A DNA stretch of 64,000 nucleotides. Origin: Neisseria bacilliformis (GTDB lineage Bacteria > Pseudomonadota > Gammaproteobacteria > Burkholderiales > Neisseriaceae). Position numbers and translations under genes: made by a program. Below the pieces are notes generated by a model that ran no database searches, had not been told where the DNA came from, and saw nothing but the letters and a program-made list of their open reading frames with translations. This document shows, in pieces, positions 9,474 to 17,589 of this stretch (the first letter of the stretch is position 1; each line of letters starts with the position of its first letter). The DNA lies in assembly GCF_014055025.1 (NCBI RefSeq), contig NZ_CP059571.1, positions 1,116,001 through 1,180,000 of the forward strand, written 5' to 3'.

Positions 9474-9550
9474 GGCGGCATTGTACCCGAAAGGCCGTCT
9501 GAAAATCCCGTTTCAAAGTTTTCAGACGGCCTTTCGGGTACAATGCCGCC
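9474..9550. promoter_or_regulatory. Long perfect palindrome holding mirrored lolC and ttcA -10 elements
   Basis: A 32-bp perfect inverted repeat with a 13-bp spacer lies between lolC and ttcA. The inner half of each arm is a DUS; the outer 16 bp (GGCGGCATTGTACCCG) is not. Each arm carries TACAATGCCGCC reading outward, at 9480-9485 (minus) and 9539-9544 (plus), well placed as -10 elements for the two genes. No good -35 was found; the DUS occupies that position. Confidence 0.6.
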
Positions 9551-9571
9551 TTTTTTGCGCGGAACGCTGCC

Positions 9572-10513
9572 ATGTCCCACAAACCGAAAACCGAACACGA
9601 AAACAACAAGCTGCACAAACGCCTGCGCCATGCCGTGGGCGACGCGATCAACGATTTCAACATGATCGAGCCGGGCGACAAAATTATGGTCTGCCTCTCC
9701 GGCGGCAAAGACAGCTACGCCCTTTTGGACATTCTGCGCCAGCTCCAATCGAGCGCGCCGGTTGATTTTGAACTCGTCGCCGTCAACCTCGACCAAAAAC
9801 AGCCCCGCTTCCCCGAAGAAGTGCTGCCGACCTATCTCGAAAGCATCGGCGTGCCGTATAAAATCGTGGAAGAAGACACCTATTCCACCGTGAAACGCGT
9901 GCTCGACGAAGGCAAAACCACCTGTTCGCTGTGCAGCCGCCTGCGCCGGGGCATCCTCTACCGCACGGCAAAAGAGCTGGGCTGCACCAAAATCGCCCTC
10001 GGCCACCACCGCGACGACATCCTCGCCACCTTGTTTTTAAACATGTTTTACGGCGGAAAACTCAAAGCCATGCCCCCGAAACTCGTTTCCGACAACGGCG
10101 AGCATATCGTGATCCGCCCGCTGGCCTATGTGAAAGAAAAAGACCTGATCCGCTACGCCGAAATCAAGCAGTTCCCCATTATTCCGTGCAACCTCTGCGG
10201 CTCGCAGCCGAATCTGCAACGCCAGGTGATCGGCGACATGCTCAAAGACTGGGACAAACGCTTCCCCGGCCGCATCGAATCGATGTTCTCCGCCCTGCGC
10301 AACGTCGTTCCCTCGCATCTGGCCGACACCGAGCTTTTCGACTTCGCCGGCTTGGAACGCGGCCAAACGCTGAAACACGGCGGCGACTTGGCCTTTGACA
10401 GCGAAAGCGTGCCGGAGCGTTTTTCAGACGGCCTCGATGAAGACGAAGGCGAAGTCAAAATCGCTAAACCGCGCAAAGTATTCAATATTCTCGACAACCG
10501 GGCCAAAGGCTGA
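9572..10513 (+). CDS. ttcA: tRNA 2-thiocytidine(32) synthetase TtcA
   Basis: TtcA is an Fe-S dependent ATP pyrophosphatase that thiolates cytidine 32 in several tRNAs. The 313-residue protein has the PP-loop motif [12 protein letters not shown] (about residue 41), the paired cysteine motifs [12 protein letters not shown] and [10 protein letters not shown] that hold the cluster, and [11 protein letters not shown]. The C-terminal 40 residues are poorly conserved and include RFSDGL, which is an in-frame DUS. A paired-DUS terminator follows directly. Confidence 0.95.
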   Translation: MSHKPKTEHENNKLHKRLRHAVGDAINDFNMIEPGDKIMVCLSGGKDSYALLDILRQLQSSAPVDFELVAVNLDQKQPRFPEEVLPTYLESIGVPYKIVEEDTYSTVKRVLDEGKTTCSLCSRLRRGILYRTAKELGCTKIALGHHRDDILATLFLNMFYGGKLKAMPPKLVSDNGEHIVIRPLAYVKEKDLIRYAEIKQFPIIPCNLCGSQPNLQRQVIGDMLKDWDKRFPGRIESMFSALRNVVPSHLADTELFDFAGLERGQTLKHGGDLAFDSESVPERFSDGLDEDEGEVKIAKPRKVFNILDNRAKG

Positions 10514-10524
10514 ATGGCGCAAGC

Positions 10525-10575
10525 GTAAAGGCCGTCTGAAAAACACGTCAAACACGTTTTTCAGACGGCCTTTAC
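10525..10575. terminator. Paired-DUS terminator of ttcA
   Basis: GTAAAGGCCGTCTGAAAAAC is repeated in inverted order around a short ACACG-rich loop, giving a stem of about 20 bp with a T-rich 3' side, 12 bp after the ttcA stop. Confidence 0.75.
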
Positions 10576-10722
10576 TTATTCTCACCCTTCATCCGCATAT
10601 GTAAATTATCCGCAACATACTCTTCCCTGCGGTGCAGGCCGTTTAGAATGTCCCGCGAAATGCGGCGAAAACGCGCGATTTTGCCGCATCTTTGCCGATT
10701 CAACCGACAAACGGAGAGCAAT

Positions 10723-12459
10723 ATGCAAGAGCAAAACCAAAACCTGCCGCCTGAGGAAGCCGCACGGCCAAACGGTACACCGCAGCCGCAGAGGCCGTCT
10801 GAAAACACGGAAAACAAGGAAAACACGGCGGCGGATGCTGCTCCGGTGCAGGAGAAAAAAGCCAAACGCCGCAAAAAAAACAGGAGAGGCCGCCGTGCCG
10901 ATAACGCGCTGGGCACCAGCAAGGGCGTGGAAACCATGTTCCGCAACGCCGTGCGCTCCGAAATGGAGCTGTTGGCGCTGGCGGCCACCAAAGCCAATAT
11001 TATGATTTCGCTGAACGGTTTTATCGTGTCGGCACTGATGATTTCGGGGGCGTTTGTTTTCTCGTCTTCGCCCGAATTTCTGATTCCCGCCAGCACTTTT
11101 ATGGTAACGGCGGCTGCGTCTATCGTGTTTGCGCTGCTGTCCGCCTCGCCCGAGCGCATCGGCAAAATGCGCGCCCTGCGCGAATGGCTCAAAGACTGGG
11201 TATTCCGCAGGGCGAAGCTCTCCGATTTCAAAAGCCGCGTGCTGGCCAAAGACAACCGCTTTTTCGGCGGCGAACCCAATGTGCTGATTTACGAAGACTG
11301 CGTCAAAATCCCGCGCGAGGAGCATTGGCAGAAAATGCAGGACGTGATGGCTGACCGCACGCAGGTCTATGAAAAGATGAGCGACCATCTCTACTGGCTC
11401 GGCCTCTTGGCCGACAAGCAGTTCAAATACATCAACCTTTCCTATGCCGTGTTCCGCTGGGGGCTGCTGGCCTCGCTGGCGGCCTTTGTCGGCGTGAAAA
11501 CCATTCCCTCGCTTACCGCGCCGCAGCAGGGCAATCTGGCTGAGTTGCGCACGATGGGCATCAATGTGTTCAAAGGCGTGTACGAACCTTCGGCCGTGCA
11601 GCAGCTTCCCGACGGGCGCATTATGGTGGCCGAAGACGAGCCGAACCATGCGTTCAGTATTTTAAGTATCGATAAAAACGGTAATTTCGTTGAAGACGAA
11701 GCACTTGATACCCGCATCATCACCGGCTTCAAACGCAAGCTCAACGACCTCGAAGCCATGACGCGCGACGACGAGGGCTTTATGTATGCCATGACTTCGC
11801 ATTCGCGCAACCGCAAAGGCCAGCGTTCGCCCGACCGCGAGCACCTGATGCGCTTTAAAATCCAAAACGGCGAAGTGATCGGGCTGACCAGCTACGACGG
11901 CCTGACCGATGTTTTGGAAAAAGACCCAGCCCTGCATGATCTGATCCGCGAAAAAACCAGCGCCGAAGTGGTATTCGACGAAATCAACATCGAAGGGCTG
12001 GCCTTCGACCCCGTGAAAAAACGGCTGGCGTTGGGTTTCCGCGATCCCGAGTTCAATAATATGGCGCTGATCGCCTTTATCGCCAACCCCAAAGAGATGA
12101 TGGAGAAAAACGCCAAGCCGGTGTTTGACGAGGTGGCGATACTCGATATCGACGGCGGCGGCATCCGCTCGCTCAACTACGACCCCGTGCTCAAAGCCTA
12201 CATCATTGCCAACGAAGTCAAAGGCGATACCGGCGAGAAATCCTCAACCCTGTGGAAATGGAGCGGCAACCCCAAAGACGAGCCGCAGAAGCTCAACCTG
12301 CCCAACCTGCACCACATGACCAATGTCGAAGCCGTTGATTCAGTAAATATCAACGGCAGGCAGATGCTGCTCTTGATGGGCGACGAGGGCAGCGCGGAAA
12401 AAGGCATGACCGCCAAATACATGCTGGTGGACTACAACCGGCTCGGGCACAACGAATAA
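10723..12459 (+). CDS. Pycsar-effector-like membrane domain fused to a DUF3616-like domain
   Basis: The ATG at 10723 follows ACGGAGAG and gives 578 residues; an earlier in-frame start lacks a ribosome-binding site. Residues 1-65 are a low-complexity basic tail that includes an in-frame DUS (QRPSEN). Residues about 68-260 look like the PycTM (Pycsar effector) family: MFRNAVRSEMELLALAATKA and NIMISLNGF, two helices (about 95-142), a cytosolic stretch with FFGGEP and IYEDCVKIPREEHW, then a third helix. Residues about 275-575 resemble DUF3616, a predicted beta-propeller: LNDLEAMTRDDEGFMYAMTS then HSRNRKGQRS. No nucleotide cyclase or other defence gene adjoins it. The function is unknown, and both assignments come from pattern recognition. 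Confidence 0.75.
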   Translation: MQEQNQNLPPEEAARPNGTPQPQRPSENTENKENTAADAAPVQEKKAKRRKKNRRGRRADNALGTSKGVETMFRNAVRSEMELLALAATKANIMISLNGFIVSALMISGAFVFSSSPEFLIPASTFMVTAAASIVFALLSASPERIGKMRALREWLKDWVFRRAKLSDFKSRVLAKDNRFFGGEPNVLIYEDCVKIPREEHWQKMQDVMADRTQVYEKMSDHLYWLGLLADKQFKYINLSYAVFRWGLLASLAAFVGVKTIPSLTAPQQGNLAELRTMGINVFKGVYEPSAVQQLPDGRIMVAEDEPNHAFSILSIDKNGNFVEDEALDTRIITGFKRKLNDLEAMTRDDEGFMYAMTSHSRNRKGQRSPDREHLMRFKIQNGEVIGLTSYDGLTDVLEKDPALHDLIREKTSAEVVFDEINIEGLAFDPVKKRLALGFRDPEFNNMALIAFIANPKEMMEKNAKPVFDEVAILDIDGGGIRSLNYDPVLKAYIIANEVKGDTGEKSSTLWKWSGNPKDEPQKLNLPNLHHMTNVEAVDSVNINGRQMLLLMGDEGSAEKGMTAKYMLVDYNRLGHNE

Positions 12460-12670
12460 GATTGGCGGACAAAAGGCCGTCCCCGCCTACGCGGGCTGAC
12501 GTTTCTGAAAAACCGTTTTATAGGTTTTGGCTGCGCCGAAGCGATGTTTTCAGACGGCCTTTCCCATGGTCTGGCACGCCTGCTTAAAACATCCGATACG
12601 GCAAAGAGGCCGTCTGAAAAGTGTTTTTGGCTGCGCCGAAGCCGCGCTTTCAGACGGCCTCTGCCGTTTT

Positions 12671-12777
12671 GTAGGGTGTGTGGCGCAGCCACGCACGCGG
12701 TTTGGAATTTGCGGGGAAGATGAAGATTCGCTGCACGACACAGACCGCGTGCATCACCTCGGGGCGACACACCCTAC
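12671..12777. repeat. Composite GTAGGGTGTGT element, copy 1 (107 bp)
   Basis: It begins GTAGGGTGTGTGGCGCAGCC, continues with ACGCACGCGGTTTGG and a spacer containing TTGCGGGGAAGATGAAG, and ends CGGGGCGACACACCCTAC. The outer 11 bases are inverted repeats of each other. The left (A) half is built on GGCGC(A)AGCC and the right (B) half on CGCC(T)CGGGGCG, each a small hairpin. Confidence 0.8.
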
Positions 12778-12857
12778 GTTTGGTTGGGCACGCCGGATAT
12801 GGTAAAGAGGCCGTCTGAAACTTGGCAGTATGCTTTTCAGACGGCCTCTGCCGCTGT

Positions 12858-12965
12858 GTAGGGTGTGTGGCGCAAGCCACGCACGCGGTTTGGGATTTGC
12901 GGGGAAGACGAAGATTCGCTGCACGACACAGACCGCGTGCGTCGCCTCGGGGCGACACACCCTAC
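12858..12965. repeat. Composite GTAGGGTGTGT element, copy 2 (108 bp)
   Basis: Same layout and near-identical sequence to the copy at 12671, about 80 bp away in the same orientation. The A half reads GTGTGGCGCAAGCCACGCAC and the B half GCGTCGCCTCGGGGCGACAC. Confidence 0.8.
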
Positions 12966-13044
12966 GTTTGGTTCGACATGGGGTGGTTTTTCAGAAACGT
13001 CATCCCCCTGCGTAAGCGGGGACGGCTTCCGAATCTTCTCATGG

Positions 13045-14571
13045 CTAACGGATCACGTTGCGCCAGTCGTTTTCAAAATAGTTCACCAGAATCTGTGTGT
13101 TCAAATGATTCGGCTCAACCTTGCGCCGTGCCATGTCGGGCGGGAAGCGGAACATTTCGGCAGCGGTTTGGGCGTTGAGGTAGCGGGCAGGCACGTCGAA
13201 TTTTTGCGGCACGGCAAAATCTGTGTCGAAACCGGCCAGCACAAAGCCCCATTCGCCGAACGAGGGCACATAAACGTGATAGGGCGCGGTGTGCAAGTCC
13301 GCCGCTTCGAGGGTGGCGACCACCGACCAGTAGGCGTTGGGGGCGAAATAGGGCGAGGTGGACTGCACGACGATTTTCCCTTGCGGCGCAAGGTGTTGCG
13401 AGACAAGGCGGTACATTGGCACGGAATAGAGTTTGCCCAGCGAGAAATTCGAGGGGTCGGGCAGGTCGATGATGATCACGTCGAATTTTTCCCGCGCGGT
13501 TTCCAGCCATTTGGCGGCGTCGGCGTTGACAACGTGCATTTTCGGGTGCGACAGCGAGCCGTGGTTTAACGCGCTCAGGGCGGCGGAGGTTTTGAACACG
13601 GCGGTCATGGCGGGGTCGAGATCGACCAGCGTGATTTTTTTAACCTGCGGATATTTCAGCACTTCCCGTGCCGCCAGCCCGTCGCCGCCGCCGAGGATTA
13701 AGATGTGTTCGGCGTGTGCGGCGGTCTGCATGGCGGGCAGCACGAGGGCTTCGTGGTAGCGGGCTTCGTCGCGCGAGGAAAATTGCAGGTTGCCGTTGAT
13801 GTAAAGGCGGGTGTCGTCTTTCCAGCGCGTTACCACCAGCCGCTGATAGGGCGAGTGGCTTTCGTACACAATCGGGTCGCCGAAATAGCTCTGCTCGGCT
13901 TTGAGCGTGATGCGGTCGGCGTAGGCAAAGGCGGCGGCGAGCACGGCCAAGACGAGAAAAGCACGCAGGCGCACGGTGCGGTAGTTTGGCAGATCGGCTT
14001 TGAACACGCGGGCGGTGAGGTAGGCGACGGCGGCATTGAGGATGCCGAACAGCAAGGCCGAACGCGCCATGCCCAAACGCGGCGCAAGCACCAGCGGAAA
14101 CAGCAGCGACACCGCCAATGCGCCGAGATAGTCGAAGGTTAACACGCGCGAGACCAGTTCTTTAAAGTCGGCCTCTTGGCGGTTTAACACGCGCATTACC
14201 AAGGGAATTTCCATGCCCACCACTGTGCCGACAATCAGCACAAAGGCGTAAAGCAGGGTGCGGAACGGCGCGGCAGACAGCCCGAAGGCGACAAACAAAG
14301 CCAGCGCGGACAGGCCGCCCACCACGCCCACCAGCAGTTCGATTTCGACAAACCGCGCCAGCGTGTCTTCGTCTTTGATGTATTTGGTGAGGTGCGCGCC
14401 GATACCCATCGAAAAGAGATACAGGCCGATCACCGATGAAAACTGCAAAATGCTGTCGCCCAGAAGATAGCTGGCCAGCGCGGCGATGACCAGCTCGTAG
14501 GCCAGCCCGCAGCTGGCGACGACGAAGACGGAAATAATCAGAGTGCGGTGCGAATGCGGACGGAGATTCAT
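13045..14571 (-). CDS. Membrane-fused spermidine-synthase-like protein
   Basis: A 508-residue protein. The first 215 or so residues form about seven membrane helices; the remainder is a spermidine/spermine synthase fold with the SAM-type nucleotide site HILILGGGDGLAAREVLKYP, VDLDP and IIIDLPDPSNFSLGKLYS. The family is annotated as polyamine aminopropyltransferase, although for membrane-fused members the natural substrate is usually not proven. A TATAAT followed by CCGCCGC at 14602-14607 reads toward the gene. It is flanked on both sides by repeat clusters. Confidence 0.85.
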   Translation of the reverse strand: MNLRPHSHRTLIISVFVVASCGLAYELVIAALASYLLGDSILQFSSVIGLYLFSMGIGAHLTKYIKDEDTLARFVEIELLVGVVGGLSALALFVAFGLSAAPFRTLLYAFVLIVGTVVGMEIPLVMRVLNRQEADFKELVSRVLTFDYLGALAVSLLFPLVLAPRLGMARSALLFGILNAAVAYLTARVFKADLPNYRTVRLRAFLVLAVLAAAFAYADRITLKAEQSYFGDPIVYESHSPYQRLVVTRWKDDTRLYINGNLQFSSRDEARYHEALVLPAMQTAAHAEHILILGGGDGLAAREVLKYPQVKKITLVDLDPAMTAVFKTSAALSALNHGSLSHPKMHVVNADAAKWLETAREKFDVIIIDLPDPSNFSLGKLYSVPMYRLVSQHLAPQGKIVVQSTSPYFAPNAYWSVVATLEAADLHTAPYHVYVPSFGEWGFVLAGFDTDFAVPQKFDVPARYLNAQTAAEMFRFPPDMARRKVEPNHLNTQILVNYFENDWRNVIR

Positions 14572-14965
14572 GTTTTCAGACGGCCTGTTGCGAAGCGGCG
14601 GATTATACGGCAGACGGGGCGGGAGGCCGTCTGAAAGCGCAGTTTCGGCGCAGCCAAAACGCGTTTTATCGGTTTTTCAGAAACGTCATCCCCGCGTAGG
14701 CGGGGACGGCCTCTGCCGCTTTGTAGGGTGTGTGGCGTAAGCCACGCACGCGGTTTCGGATTTGCGGGGAGGACGAAGATGCGTTGTGCGGCAGGGAGCG
14801 CATGCGTCGCCTTGGGGTGGCATCCTACGTTTGGTTCGGCATGGGACGGCCTGCACCCATTACCGGCGCGGCAGTTAATCCTTTTTAACTATTCCGTTGT
14901 ACCGATAAAGCCAGTTTTACTTTGTTTCTATAATTCTTCGCTTAAATTTACACAGGGAACACTCA
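14572..14965. other. Divergent intergenic region with repeats and promoters
   Basis: From left: a DUS, the TATAAT of the spermidine-synthase-like gene, a DUS joined to a GCGCAGTTTCGGCGCAGCCAAAA module (14624-14660), a GAAACGTCATCCCCGCG module (14674-14710), a full composite element (14723-14828), then unique DNA from about 14860. That unique DNA carries TATAAT at 14929-14934, a probable -10 for the receptor gene. No clear -35 or Fur box was found. Confidence 0.65.
14723..14828. repeat. Composite GTAGGGTGTGT element, copy 3 (106 bp)
   Basis: A-half GTAGGGTGTGTGGCGTAAGC, spacer with TTGCGGGGAGGACGAAG, and a more diverged B-half ending in GGCATCCTAC. Followed by GTTTGGTTCGGCATGG, which also follows copies 1 and 2. 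Confidence 0.75.
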
Positions 14966-17278
14966 ATGAAAACCGGAATACTCGTCGGCCTCGCCGCCCC
15001 GCTGCTGGCCGCTGCACCCGCATTGGCGGCCGAGCCGCAGGACGAGGGCGCGCCCGCCGCCCAACTCGAAGCCGTGCATGTGCAGGGCAAAAGCCGCTCC
15101 ACCCGCACCGAACACCGCGACTCCTTCACCACCTCCGCCATGCGCACCACCACCGGCCTCGCACTCTCACCCAAAGAGACCCCGCAGTCGGTCAGCGTCA
15201 TCACCAAAACCCAGCTCGAAGGACGCGGCATCAGCAGCCTTGAAGACGCGCTGCGCACCACCACCGGCGTAACCGTATTGCGCGATTCCGACCGCGCCCG
15301 CTTCCAGTCGCGCGGCTTTTACATCGACCAGATCGAAGAAGACGGCATCTCCTCCTCCATTTCCAGCTTCGTCGGCGACACCATCCACAACGCCGAAAGC
15401 CTCACCGACCTCGCACTCTACGACCACATCGAAGTCGTGCGAGGCGCAACCGGCCTCACCCAGGCCGACGGCGAACCCGGCGGCACCGTCAACGCCGTGC
15501 GCAAACGCCCCACTGCCGAGCGCAAACTCAGCGGCAGCCTCGGCTTCGGCCGCTACGACGCCTACCGCGCCGAACTGGACGCCTCAGGCCGTCTGAACGC
15601 CTCCGGCAGCATACGCGGCCGCTTCGTCGCCGCCGGCGAAAAATCCGGCTCCTTCACCCAGCGCGTCAACAGCCGACAACGCCTGCTCTACGGCGTGATG
15701 GATTTCGACCTCGCCGACAGCACCACCCTCACCGCCGGCGCGATGCACCAGCACCGCGACGCCGTGCCCGACGTTTTCGGCCTGCCGCGCGGCAGCGTGG
15801 AACACCCGCTGGATCTGCCGCGCGACAGCTACTCCGGCGCGTATTGGAACGACAGCCGTTTCAGCAAACTCAACTTTTTCACCGAGCTGCGCCACCAGTT
15901 TGACGACAACTGGCGGCTCACCAGCACCCTCGACTACCGCCGCGACCACGCTTTGCGCGAATATTCCGCGCTCAACAGCACCCAGTTCTGGCAGAACAGC
16001 AACGGCTCCATCTTCGCCAGCGGCAGCCGCCGCGCCGACAACGACGCCAAACAAATCGCCTTCCAAAACATCCTCACCGGCCGCTTCCAAGCCCTCGGCC
16101 GCAGCCACGACGTATTCGCCACCTACGGCTACAACCGCCGCCGCACCGAATCCGAAACCATGCAGCACTGGGATTTGTGGGTCGATCCCAATGACCCGAA
16201 CAACCAGTTCTGCGCCGGCATGGGCTGGCCGCGCTGGTGTGATCCCACGCTCAGCCGCTATTTCCCGCTCAATCCCTTTAACGGCGGCCTGATCCCCCGC
16301 CCACAGTGGGACAAACTCGCCGATCTCGATTACCAATACAACCCCATCCACCGCCGCCAGGAAGAAAAAACCGTCTCGCACGCCGTCAGCGCGGGCATCC
16401 GCTTCAACCCCACAGACAACCTGCACATCCTCGCCGGCGGCCGCTACACCCGCTGGAAATACCGGCTGGATGCCTACGACATCCTCCATCCCACCCCCCG
16501 CTACCTCGAAGACCTCGCCCAAAACAGCAAACGCAGCCGCTTCGTTCCCTATTTGGGCATCACCTGGGACTTCACCCCGCAGCAAAGCCTGTACGCCAGC
16601 TACACCGCTATCTTCAAGCCCCAGCTCGACAAGCGCGGCGAAAACGGCAGCTACCTGCCGCCCGTAACCGGCACCAACTACGAAATCGGCTGGAAAACCG
16701 CCCTGCGGCAAAACCGGCTGAACACCGCCGTCGCCCTGTTTTGGATCGACCAGAAAAACCGCGCCGTGTATTCCCACGACGACGACGACGGCATCGCCGT
16801 GTACAACAACAGCGGCCGCGTCGTCAGCCGGGGCATGGACGCCGAAATCTCCGGCCACCTCACCGACAACTGGCAGCTGTTTGCCGGCTACACCCTCAAC
16901 GCCAGCAAACACCGCAACACCGGCGACGAAGGCGAAGCCGGCGCGAATTACAGCCGCCACACCCCGCGCCACATCTTCCGCCTCTACACCCGCTACCGCC
17001 TGCCCGGCGCGGCGGCCAAATGGAGCATAGGCGGCGGCCTCAGCAGCCAGAGCCGCACCTCCGACTACTACGACCAGCCCCACCTGCGCCAGGGCGGCTA
17101 CACCCTGTGGAACGCCGACATCCAATACCAGCCCACCCCCAACATCCGCCTCAGCCTCATCGGCAACAACCTGTTCGACAAGCGTTACTTTGAAAACAAC
17201 GCCAACCGCAGCAACGGCGGCTACAACTTCTACGGCACCCCGCGCACCCTGACCTTCAAAGTAAATTGGCAGTTTTAA
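14966..17278 (+). CDS. TonB-dependent siderophore receptor
   Basis: A 770-residue outer-membrane receptor. The signal peptide (MKTGILVGLAAPLLAAAPAL, cleaved after ALA) is followed by a plug domain with TPQSVSVITKTQLEGRGISS, SRGFYIDQIEEDGI and IEVVRGATGLTQADGEPGGT. The latter two are the siderophore-receptor (FhuA/FpvA/FoxA-like) plug motifs. A 22-strand barrel ends in FKVNWQF with the terminal Phe needed for outer-membrane insertion. A Cys pair in an extracellular loop (NQFCAGMGWPRWCDP) may be disulfide-bonded. The ligand cannot be told from sequence. The gene stands alone with its own probable promoter. Confidence 0.92.
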   Translation: MKTGILVGLAAPLLAAAPALAAEPQDEGAPAAQLEAVHVQGKSRSTRTEHRDSFTTSAMRTTTGLALSPKETPQSVSVITKTQLEGRGISSLEDALRTTTGVTVLRDSDRARFQSRGFYIDQIEEDGISSSISSFVGDTIHNAESLTDLALYDHIEVVRGATGLTQADGEPGGTVNAVRKRPTAERKLSGSLGFGRYDAYRAELDASGRLNASGSIRGRFVAAGEKSGSFTQRVNSRQRLLYGVMDFDLADSTTLTAGAMHQHRDAVPDVFGLPRGSVEHPLDLPRDSYSGAYWNDSRFSKLNFFTELRHQFDDNWRLTSTLDYRRDHALREYSALNSTQFWQNSNGSIFASGSRRADNDAKQIAFQNILTGRFQALGRSHDVFATYGYNRRRTESETMQHWDLWVDPNDPNNQFCAGMGWPRWCDPTLSRYFPLNPFNGGLIPRPQWDKLADLDYQYNPIHRRQEEKTVSHAVSAGIRFNPTDNLHILAGGRYTRWKYRLDAYDILHPTPRYLEDLAQNSKRSRFVPYLGITWDFTPQQSLYASYTAIFKPQLDKRGENGSYLPPVTGTNYEIGWKTALRQNRLNTAVALFWIDQKNRAVYSHDDDDGIAVYNNSGRVVSRGMDAEISGHLTDNWQLFAGYTLNASKHRNTGDEGEAGANYSRHTPRHIFRLYTRYRLPGAAAKWSIGGGLSSQSRTSDYYDQPHLRQGGYTLWNADIQYQPTPNIRLSLIGNNLFDKRYFENNANRSNGGYNFYGTPRTLTFKVNWQF

Positions 17279-17294
17279 GCCGCCCGCAATCGGC

Positions 17295-17326
17295 AAGGCA
17301 GCCTGAAAGCCTTTTCAGGCTGCCTT
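17295..17326. terminator. Hairpin of the minor DUS dialect after the receptor gene
   Basis: AAGGCAGCCTGAAA pairs with TTTCAGGCTGCCTT around a 4-nt loop, 16 bp after the stop codon. It uses the AGGCAGCCTGAA dialect instead of the dominant AGGCCGTCTGAA. Confidence 0.75.
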
Positions 17327-17589
17327 TTGCAAACAAACGGACGGTTTCAGACCGCATTCTCCATACTGATCCGCAGGCCGTCTGAAAAACCTTTCAGACG
17401 GCCTTTCGGCAATGGGTGGACACTTTCAGACGGTCTGCCCGAACCATCATCAATGCCGTCTGAAAGCCCGTTTTTTGCTTTCAGACGGCCTCTTTTCTGA
17501 ATTATTCCAACGGTGGTGCGGAAAGCAAAAGGCCGTCTGGAATCCTTAAAACGGTTTCAGACGGCCTCTGGCAAACTAAGCAACGGCGT
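17327..17589. other. Cluster of DUS copies
   Basis: No gene. DUS inverted pairs lie at about 17374-17405 and 17528-17568. A canonical-dialect ATGCCGTCTGAA near 17454 pairs with a copy at about 17478. The last pair probably terminates the SLC13 permease gene. Confidence 0.6.

Larger units (their letters stand above)
12460..13044. other. Intergenic repeat cluster (585 bp)
   Basis: No gene is supported. Read in order it holds a truncated GTCCCCGCCTACGCGGG module (12480-12518), a DUS-bounded GGCTGCGCCGAAG module twice (12527-12562 and 12605-12662), two full composite elements (12671-12777 and 12858-12965) separated by a DUS pair (12808-12848), and a final GAAACGTCATCCCC module (12989-13028). Apparent reading frames here are repeat translations that recur elsewhere in the window. 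Confidence 0.8.

Noticed and set aside
10648-10722. Longer N-terminus for the PycTM/DUF3616 protein
   Set aside because: The upstream in-frame ATG lacks a ribosome-binding site, whereas GGAGAG precedes the ATG at 10723.
12460-13044. Several open reading frames of 60-230 codons over the repeat cluster
   Set aside because: They translate the composite repeat and DUS in various frames; the same peptide strings recur wherever the repeats occur, and none has a ribosome-binding site or a recognisable domain.
14880-14965. Fur box before the siderophore receptor
   Set aside because: The AT-rich promoter region has no convincing GATAAT-type triplet array.
15584-17296. A 570-codon minus-strand frame opposite the TonB receptor
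   Set aside because: A GC-rich antisense shadow; the plus-strand receptor has full family motifs and a signal peptide.
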